Shown in pieces: positions 16,526 through 21,443 of a DNA stretch of 21,443 nucleotides; the first letter of the stretch is position 1; each line of letters starts with the position of its first letter. Under the pieces are notes generated by a model that saw only the letters and a list, made by a program, of their open reading frames with translations, was not told the origin of the DNA and did not search any database. The translations under genes and the position numbers were made by a program. This stretch comes from Sulfidibacterium sp964588415 (GTDB lineage: Bacteria; Bacteroidota; Bacteroidia; Bacteroidales; F082), in contig CAZPPK010000038.1 of NCBI GenBank assembly GCA_964588415.1, positions 1-21,443 of the forward strand, read 5' to 3'.

Positions 16526-17518
16526 ATGGAAATTAATCAACAAACAAAACATTCGGCATCAGCCTTAAAATCTATTTTTGAAACGTATTTATTCGAGAAA
16601 GCTTTTGATGAGTTTCCTGAAGTACTTTTGCAATCAGCCATGCAGATTATGCGCATGAAAGCAAAACGACTGAGGCCCGTTCTTTTGCTGACAGCCTGCG
16701 AAGCTTTTAGAGGAAATCCTGAACAGGCGTTAGACGCTGCTAGCGCAGTAGAGATTTATCACAATTTTTCGCTCGTCCACGATGATATTATTGACAAAGC
16801 TGACATCCGGCGCAATGAATCCACGGTTCATAAAAAATTCGGGACCAACAAAGCCATTCTTACCGGCGATGCCATGTTGATCCATGCTCAACGTTTGATT
16901 GGCAGAGCAGCATCATCTTGTAATAATTTCGAGCTTAACCAGGTATTTCAGCAAACTGCCATGGAAGTCATTAAAGGAGAACAGATGGATGTAGATTTTG
17001 AAGAACTGGCCGAAGTTTCTGTTGATGATTATCTGGAAATGAGCCGTTTGAAAACATCTGTTTTGCTAGCGGTATCTCTAAAACTCGGCGCCATGATCGG
17101 CGGCGCATCCACCGAAGACCTTGCTAAAATTTATAATTTTGGGATCAATCTGGGTCTTGCCTTTCAAATTAAAGACGACTACCTCGATTCTTTTAGTGAT
17201 CAAAAAACTTTCGGAAAAAAAATCGGAGGCGATATCCTTCAGAATAAAAAAACATACCTTTTATGCATGGCTTTGAAAAAGGCCGGCAAAGAAGAACGCG
17301 AAGAGATTTTCAGTATCATGCAGGAACAGAATGATGAGAAAAAAATAGACCGCATGCTTGCCGTTTATGAAAAATGTGACATCCGCGAAGAAACGGTCAC
17401 ACGTATGGAAACTTTCTTTAATATGTCTATGAATTACCTTCTGGAGATTTCGTTTGATAGGAAAAGCAATGAGCACTTGGTTCAACTGGCAAACAGTATT
17501 TATCAAAGAAGTTTTTAG
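16526..17518 (+). CDS. Polyprenyl diphosphate synthase, probably FPP/GGPP synthase
   Basis: A 330-residue all-helical prenyltransferase that condenses isopentenyl diphosphate with allylic primers. The first aspartate-rich motif DDIID is at 86-90, with KRLRP at 47-51 upstream and RRNEST after it; the second motif KDDYLD is at 216-221, followed by GKKIGGDI. F81, five residues before the first Asp, is bulky, which in this family favours short products (C15-C20). I chose the ATG at 16526, just after the kinase stop; the frame is open upstream to 16412 inside the kinase gene, but that part is non-homologous. It is third in the mevalonate cluster and ends only 24 bp from the convergent kinase gene, without an obvious terminator. 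Confidence 0.92.
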   Translation: MEINQQTKHSASALKSIFETYLFEKAFDEFPEVLLQSAMQIMRMKAKRLRPVLLLTACEAFRGNPEQALDAASAVEIYHNFSLVHDDIIDKADIRRNESTVHKKFGTNKAILTGDAMLIHAQRLIGRAASSCNNFELNQVFQQTAMEVIKGEQMDVDFEELAEVSVDDYLEMSRLKTSVLLAVSLKLGAMIGGASTEDLAKIYNFGINLGLAFQIKDDYLDSFSDQKTFGKKIGGDILQNKKTYLLCMALKKAGKEEREEIFSIMQEQNDEKKIDRMLAVYEKCDIREETVTRMETFFNMSMNYLLEISFDRKSNEHLVQLANSIYQRSF

Positions 17519-17542
17519 TACAGACGAAGGAATGAAATTTCT

Positions 17543-19372
17543 TTAGTAAGGTTTATTTTTAGCTGAACCAAAAATTGAAAGTTGTTGTTTAATAGTTGAA
17601 ATCAATTCATTCCGGTTAATGGGTTTGGAAAGATAACTGTCGAACCCCTCTTTTAGAAAAAATTCTTTGTCTGCAGCCATTGCATAAGCTGTCTGTGCGA
17701 TAAACGGAACCTGTTGATACTCCCTGTATTTGGCTCTTATCTCCTTCATCAGAGCAACACCATCCTTATCACCGGGAAGGTTAATATCGAATAACATGAT
17801 CTGGTAAAAGTGATTTTTTGCCGCTTCTGAGTCAATAATTTCCAAACAATCCTTTCCATCAACCGAAAGTTTCACGCTTCCCATATTTTTCAGCATCTTT
17901 TCAAGAATGATTCTGTTCATCCGGTCATCTTCCACCACAAAAATATCTAGATCACCAAGTTCAGATACCGTAGTGACCTCCATTGAAGTTTCTTTCCACT
18001 CCGCAGGCACTGACTTCTGGATCACCGCTTTTTTACTGCACGGAAAAAACAAACGGAAAGTTGTCCCCACCCCGGGTTCCGAATTAAGTTCAATTCCGGC
18101 ATTCATCAAATCCATTAATTTCTTTGCCAGCTTCAAACCTATTCCTGTTCCTTCTTCAAACTTCAGCTGCCCGGCATCACTTCCGGCTTCCATTTCAAAC
18201 AAAAGCTTTTGATGTTTTTTATCAATGCCCGACCCCGTATCTTTAATTTCAATTACATCTATATCCCGCGCCTGATCATATACTGCCGACAGGGTCACAA
18301 AACCACTTTCCGTATATTTCACGGCATTGTCTACAATCTGCATTAGTACTTTTCCCAGATTCTTTTCATCGGCCAAAACTGGTCTCAATTCAGGATCAAT
18401 TTTACTCTTGAAAATCAGATTTTTCTCTCTTGCCGGCGTGACATACTGATCATAAATATTTTTTATGACAGACTCAGGTGCAACAGGCAAAATATTTAAT
18501 TTCAACGTATTGGATTCCAGGGAAGAAAGATCGATCACGTTGTTAAGCAACTTCAACAGACGATGGCCACTCATTTCAATGTCGACTGCATATTCATAAA
18601 GTTCAAGGTTCTTTTCGACTGCGAGCTCCGTTTCAAGCATGCTAGCAAAACCGATGATCCCGTTTAATGGAGTCCGGACGTCAAATCCCAGGTTGGCAAT
18701 AAAGGTATTTCTCAGAAAACCTGCTTCTTCGGCCTTTTTAAGTGCCGATTTAAGCGCAACTTCTTTTTCCTTCAAGTCTTCAAACTCCTTGTGCAGGGAA
18801 AGGTTTTCTGACTTTACTTTGGTATCCAGCTCCGACTGAAGTCTGTCTAACTCTTTACTCAATTTATCCTGCTTATCCAGAAGTGTTTTGCGACGAGCAT
18901 TCAGCTTAAAGAATCCCAAAACAGAATAGCCTAAAAAAATCAGAAAGATGACCAGCAATGCTGCAAAAAGATAAAACGTTCCCGGAAGGCCATGTCTTAA
19001 AACAAGTTTAACCGGTGGAACTCCTTTAAATATTTTATTTGAAGAAGCGAGGCTATCCGATAATTTATAGCATTTCAGAGCCTGTTCATAATGATGTGCA
19101 TTTTCTAACTTTCTAGCAAGAAGTCTGAAGAACTTGCTTTTTTCCTGATCAGAAACCTCTGCAGCCGGAAGTTCCAGTAATTTTCTTGCCGTGTTGAATG
19201 AAGCAATCGGGTCGCTAGGGGCCTGGTTCAGGCTCTGTTTTTGAATTACAGTTTTTTGATTTTCCTGCGACGATTGTATTATAGCGTCTGTCAACGAAAT
19301 ACAACACTCTGCTTTCCCACTCAATCCAGACAGCAATATAATCAGCGAAAACAGAAAAACCTTTTTGACCAT
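17543..19372 (-). CDS. Hybrid histidine kinase/response regulator lacking the phospho-acceptor histidine
   Basis: A 609-residue membrane signalling protein. It has an N-terminal signal sequence, a periplasmic TPR-like helical region (about 55-115), a transmembrane segment at about 133-152, and a coiled coil at about 160-215. The HisKA-like helix at 219-280 reads FIANLGFDVRTPLN: F230 stands where the autophosphorylated His of the usual ANMSHEIRTPLN should be. The ATPase domain is intact, with N349 in the N box, DTGSGI at 378-383 and GTGIGL at 408-413. The receiver domain (about 475-600) keeps E481/D482, phospho-acceptor D529, T561 and K583. It is thus probably a pseudokinase or acts through another His protein. 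No DNA-binding domain is present. It is a lone gene, convergent with the prenyl synthase. Confidence 0.93.
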   Translation of the reverse strand: MVKKVFLFSLIILLSGLSGKAECCISLTDAIIQSSQENQKTVIQKQSLNQAPSDPIASFNTARKLLELPAAEVSDQEKSKFFRLLARKLENAHHYEQALKCYKLSDSLASSNKIFKGVPPVKLVLRHGLPGTFYLFAALLVIFLIFLGYSVLGFFKLNARRKTLLDKQDKLSKELDRLQSELDTKVKSENLSLHKEFEDLKEKEVALKSALKKAEEAGFLRNTFIANLGFDVRTPLNGIIGFASMLETELAVEKNLELYEYAVDIEMSGHRLLKLLNNVIDLSSLESNTLKLNILPVAPESVIKNIYDQYVTPAREKNLIFKSKIDPELRPVLADEKNLGKVLMQIVDNAVKYTESGFVTLSAVYDQARDIDVIEIKDTGSGIDKKHQKLLFEMEAGSDAGQLKFEEGTGIGLKLAKKLMDLMNAGIELNSEPGVGTTFRLFFPCSKKAVIQKSVPAEWKETSMEVTTVSELGDLDIFVVEDDRMNRIILEKMLKNMGSVKLSVDGKDCLEIIDSEAAKNHFYQIMLFDINLPGDKDGVALMKEIRAKYREYQQVPFIAQTAYAMAADKEFFLKEGFDSYLSKPINRNELISTIKQQLSIFGSAKNKPY

Positions 19373-19388
19373 CCGATATATTTTAAAT

Positions 19389-19396
19389 CAAAATTA
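19389..19396 (-). promoter_or_regulatory. -7 promoter element for the hybrid kinase gene
   Basis: TAATTTTG on the minus strand matches TAnnTTTG, 16 bp before the start codon, implying a leader of around 10 bases. No clear -33 element was found. Confidence 0.4.
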
Positions 19397-19429
19397 ATAA
19401 AATAACCCTACGTTTTGGGAGGTATCGTC

Positions 19430-19544
19430 TTTTGATTTTGGAAGTTCTCAGATTGCTATTCGTTAATCCTTGTTTGTAAATTATTCGACTTTCTAAAAAG
19501 GAAAAGAACTCCGAATTTCGGCCAACGATTTTTGATTTTGGAAG
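19430..19544. repeat. Pair of 15-bp direct repeats exactly 100 bp apart
   Basis: TTTTGATTTTGGAAG occurs at 19430-19444 and 19530-19544, followed in both copies by a similar (t/g)(t/c)tcag stretch. It lies in the 263-bp gap between the stomatin gene and the hybrid kinase gene, where I see no coding sequence. Nature unknown. Confidence 0.5.
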
Positions 19545-19635
19545 GCTTCAGCATCTTTCAATCCCAGAATGTTGCCGTCACAAAGCGGAGAAAACCTTTT
19601 GACTTCAACTACATAACTTGTAAAAATGAGCCTTT

Positions 19636-20631
19636 TCAGGATTTAACTTGCGGGCTTAACATATCCTTAATACCGCCTATTGAGCTCAAAACACCCGTTG
19701 CTTCGTAAGGCATATAGATCATCTTGTTGTCTTTGCCACTGACCATTTCTTTTAATGTGTCGATATATCGAACAGCAACCATGTAATTTATGGGATCTCC
19801 TTTTGTGGCAGAAACTGATTTCGTTATTTTCAAAACAGCTTCTGCTTCTCCTTCAGCTGTTCTGATTCTAGCCTGCGCCTGACCGGCAGCTCTAAGAATT
19901 TGAGATTGCTTTTCACCTTCAGCATTATTTATAGCTGCCATTTTAAGCCCTTCCGACTGCAATATCCTTGATTGCTTTTCACCTTCAGCTTCAAGGATCT
20001 TTGCCCGTTTATCGCGCTCTGCCCTCATTTGTTTTTCCATCGCAGCCCGAATTTCCTGGGGCGGGTTTATATCCTGTAATTCAACCCGGTTCACCTTGAC
20101 ACCCCACTTATGGCCTGCTTCATCCAAAACAGTCCTTAATTTGCCATTAATTGTGTCTCTTGAAGTTAAAGTCTGATCCAAATCCAATTCGCCTATTACA
20201 TTTCTCAAAGTAGTTTGAGTAAGTTTTTCAATGGCATCCGGGAGGTTTGAAATTTCATAAATCGCTTTTATCGGATCTGTGATTTGAAAAAAAATAATGG
20301 CATTGATTTCTGTTCCAACATTATCTTTTGTAATCACATTCTGCTTGGGAAATTCATAAACCGTTTCCCTTAAATCAATTTTGGTAATGGGTTTCATGGT
20401 GATATATGCCTGACCATCAAGCGTTACATTTTGTCTGACAAACCGCCACATGATTTCACGGGGCTTGTCAACGATAGGCCAGATAACATTAATTCCTGTT
20501 GGCAGGGTTCGGTTATATTTTCCAAGCCGTTCAATGACCATTGTTTGTGATTGTTGAACGATTTTAATTCCTGCCATAACAAATATAATCACGAAAAGTG
20601 CGATTAGACCTAAAATAATACTGATTCCCAT
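19636..20631 (-). CDS. Stomatin/prohibitin-like SPFH (band 7) protein, QmcA-like
   Basis: A 331-residue integral membrane scaffold protein of the SPFH family, which forms large oligomers and organises membrane domains. One N-terminal transmembrane helix spans about residues 4-25, the SPFH domain about 25-190 (IVQQSQTMVIERLGKY at its start), and a long charged coiled coil about 195-265 with repeated AEGEKQS/AEGEAEA units. The C-terminal segment YMVAVRYIDTLKEM is typical of the paraslipin/QmcA branch. It is 14 bp downstream of the nfeD-family gene on the same strand, the standard pairing for this family. A perfect AAGGAGG precedes the start, overlapping the upstream stop. No convincing terminator was seen after it. 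The client proteins are unknown. Confidence 0.95.
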   Translation of the reverse strand: MGISIILGLIALFVIIFVMAGIKIVQQSQTMVIERLGKYNRTLPTGINVIWPIVDKPREIMWRFVRQNVTLDGQAYITMKPITKIDLRETVYEFPKQNVITKDNVGTEINAIIFFQITDPIKAIYEISNLPDAIEKLTQTTLRNVIGELDLDQTLTSRDTINGKLRTVLDEAGHKWGVKVNRVELQDINPPQEIRAAMEKQMRAERDKRAKILEAEGEKQSRILQSEGLKMAAINNAEGEKQSQILRAAGQAQARIRTAEGEAEAVLKITKSVSATKGDPINYMVAVRYIDTLKEMVSGKDNKMIYMPYEATGVLSSIGGIKDMLSPQVKS

Positions 20632-20640
20632 AAGATGTAT

Positions 20641-20647
20641 CCTCCTT
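20641..20647 (-). promoter_or_regulatory. Strong Shine-Dalgarno sequence for the stomatin gene
   Basis: On the minus strand AAGGAGG lies 9 bp before the ATG at 20631 and overlaps the TAA stop of the upstream gene (20648-20646). It confirms the start and is unusual, because none of the other genes in the window has one. Confidence 0.85.
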
Positions 20648-21089
20648 AATTTAATGGTTTAACAATTAGTAAAGTACTATCAACTTTTAATATTTCAACT
20701 TTTCTGCCAGGTTCTAAAATATCGTTATTTTCTGTTTCTGCTTTCCAGTCATCGCCTTCAAAGACTACTCTTCCTTCATTTTTAGAATTGTCTATTGTCA
20801 CTATTACCTTGGCAGTTTTTCCAATTAGCGCATCCACATTGGTTTCTACCTGGCCGTTTCTTTTATGTGCATATTTAAACATAAAAGGCCTTATAGCAAA
20901 AAAGATAGCTAGTGTTCCCAATGAAAATGCAATAAGCTGAATTTCTATTCCAAAGCCTAAAAAAGAAAAAATCGCCGCGGCTAAAGAACCAATAGCAAGG
21001 CTCGCCGCGAAAAATGTCGGAATAAATACTTCTACTATAAAAAGAAGAACTGCAATAATGATCCAAATTTGCCACATTTCAATTTCCAT
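20646..21089 (-). CDS. NfeD-family membrane protein
   Basis: A 147-residue protein of the short NfeD class (no ClpP-like protease domain). Three hydrophobic segments at about 6-24, 28-47 and 50-72 anchor it in the membrane, and a C-terminal OB-fold NfeD domain (about 80-147, with GKTAKVIVTI, GRVVFEGDDWKAE and KVEILKV) faces the cytoplasm. These proteins nearly always sit beside a stomatin-like gene and are thought to assist it. Here it is the first gene of such a pair. An ATG four codons downstream (21077) is an alternative start. Confidence 0.92.
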   Translation of the reverse strand: MEIEMWQIWIIIAVLLFIVEVFIPTFFAASLAIGSLAAAIFSFLGFGIEIQLIAFSLGTLAIFFAIRPFMFKYAHKRNGQVETNVDALIGKTAKVIVTIDNSKNEGRVVFEGDDWKAETENNDILEPGRKVEILKVDSTLLIVKPLN

Positions 21090-21443
21090 ATTTCCGTTTT
21101 TAAGTGAATGTTAAAGTGTTAGACAACCCTTTTGACGACAGATTATTATTTGAATCCGGTTTGGTGCCCAGCATCGGTTCATAAAGATGATAATATTTAA
21201 TTTTCAAAATATTGGCCAAAAATGTCTTTCTGAAAAAAATCATCAAAAAGGCTGGTTTTCAAGCTCAAAAATAAGAAAGAATTCCATTGAAATGAAAGCT
21301 GTGCTTTTTATTTTTATAATTTTCTAATCAGGAAGCATCAAAACATTTTGGCTCTTTTCTAAATATGGATAGATAATTCTTAGAACTCTTAACTAGAGTC
21401 TGCTGATTTTCTATTTCAGCGAAATTAACAAAACGACAGGTTC
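21090..21443. other. Right-end intergenic region with no convincing gene
   Basis: About 350 bp of AT-rich sequence upstream of the nfeD-family gene, probably including its promoter, although no exact TAnnTTTG is present. On the minus strand a frame is open from the window edge to a TGA at 21328-21330 (38 codons, ending KCFDAS). It could be the tail of an upstream gene or chance. Nothing else was recognised. Confidence 0.4.

Noticed and set aside
19900..20000. Near-identical short DNA repeats (ttgcttttcaccttcagc)
   Set aside because: They are explained by the repeated AEGEKQS coiled-coil units of the stomatin protein and are not a separate DNA element.
1..21443. CRISPR arrays, tRNA/rRNA genes, insertion sequences, prophage or toxin-antitoxin genes
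   Set aside because: Read by eye, no regularly spaced repeats, cloverleaf-like or ribosomal sequences, transposase motifs or small paired toxin-antitoxin frames were found.

Overview
The window reads as a chromosomal segment of a Bacteroidota bacterium. Supporting signs are an OmpP1/FadL-type porin, a TonB-dependent receptor and a TPR-like/hybrid sensor kinase of the kind common in that phylum, a large single-chain PurL, almost no Shine-Dalgarno sequences, and the Bacteroidota -7 promoter element TAnnTTTG in front of five genes. An isoprenoid cluster of the mevalonate type points to a lineage that uses that pathway; I cannot fix the order or genus from sequence alone. I see no insertion sequence, prophage, CRISPR array, tRNA or rRNA.

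Layout. From 1 to 9561 every gene is on the minus strand: a left-truncated long-chain acyl-CoA synthetase, an NADP-type short-chain dehydrogenase, a TonB-dependent receptor, an OmpP1/FadL outer-membrane channel followed by a clear terminator, and a 1228-residue PurL. A divergent control region (9562-9791) leads to a plus-strand metal-homeostasis pair: an MntR/DtxR-family repressor overlapping an Nramp transporter that carries a C-terminal universal stress protein domain. A 22-bp palindrome with DtxR/MntR-like half-sites lies just upstream of the repressor's promoter. A minus-strand orphan lipoprotein and thioredoxin reductase (trxB, with terminator) follow. Divergent from trxB is a plus-strand cluster: mevalonate diphosphate decarboxylase, mevalonate kinase and a short-chain prenyl diphosphate synthase. 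It converges on a minus-strand hybrid kinase/response regulator. The right end holds an NfeD-stomatin operon on the minus strand and about 350 bp with little recognisable content.

How the genes work together. The mevalonate genes make isopentenyl diphosphate and then a C15-C20 prenyl diphosphate; phosphomevalonate kinase is not in the window. The repressor and transporter form an autoregulated metal-uptake unit. The porin and acyl-CoA synthetase could serve uptake and activation of fatty acids, although they are not adjacent. NfeD and stomatin form a well-known membrane-domain pair.

Most noteworthy observations: the hybrid kinase has phenylalanine where the phospho-accepting histidine should be, while its ATP-binding and receiver motifs are intact; the Nramp-Usp fusion keeps a complete nucleotide-binding motif; and stomatin has a perfect Shine-Dalgarno sequence in a genome segment that otherwise lacks them. 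I do not see a wholly new multi-gene system here; most genes are ordinary core or housekeeping genes.
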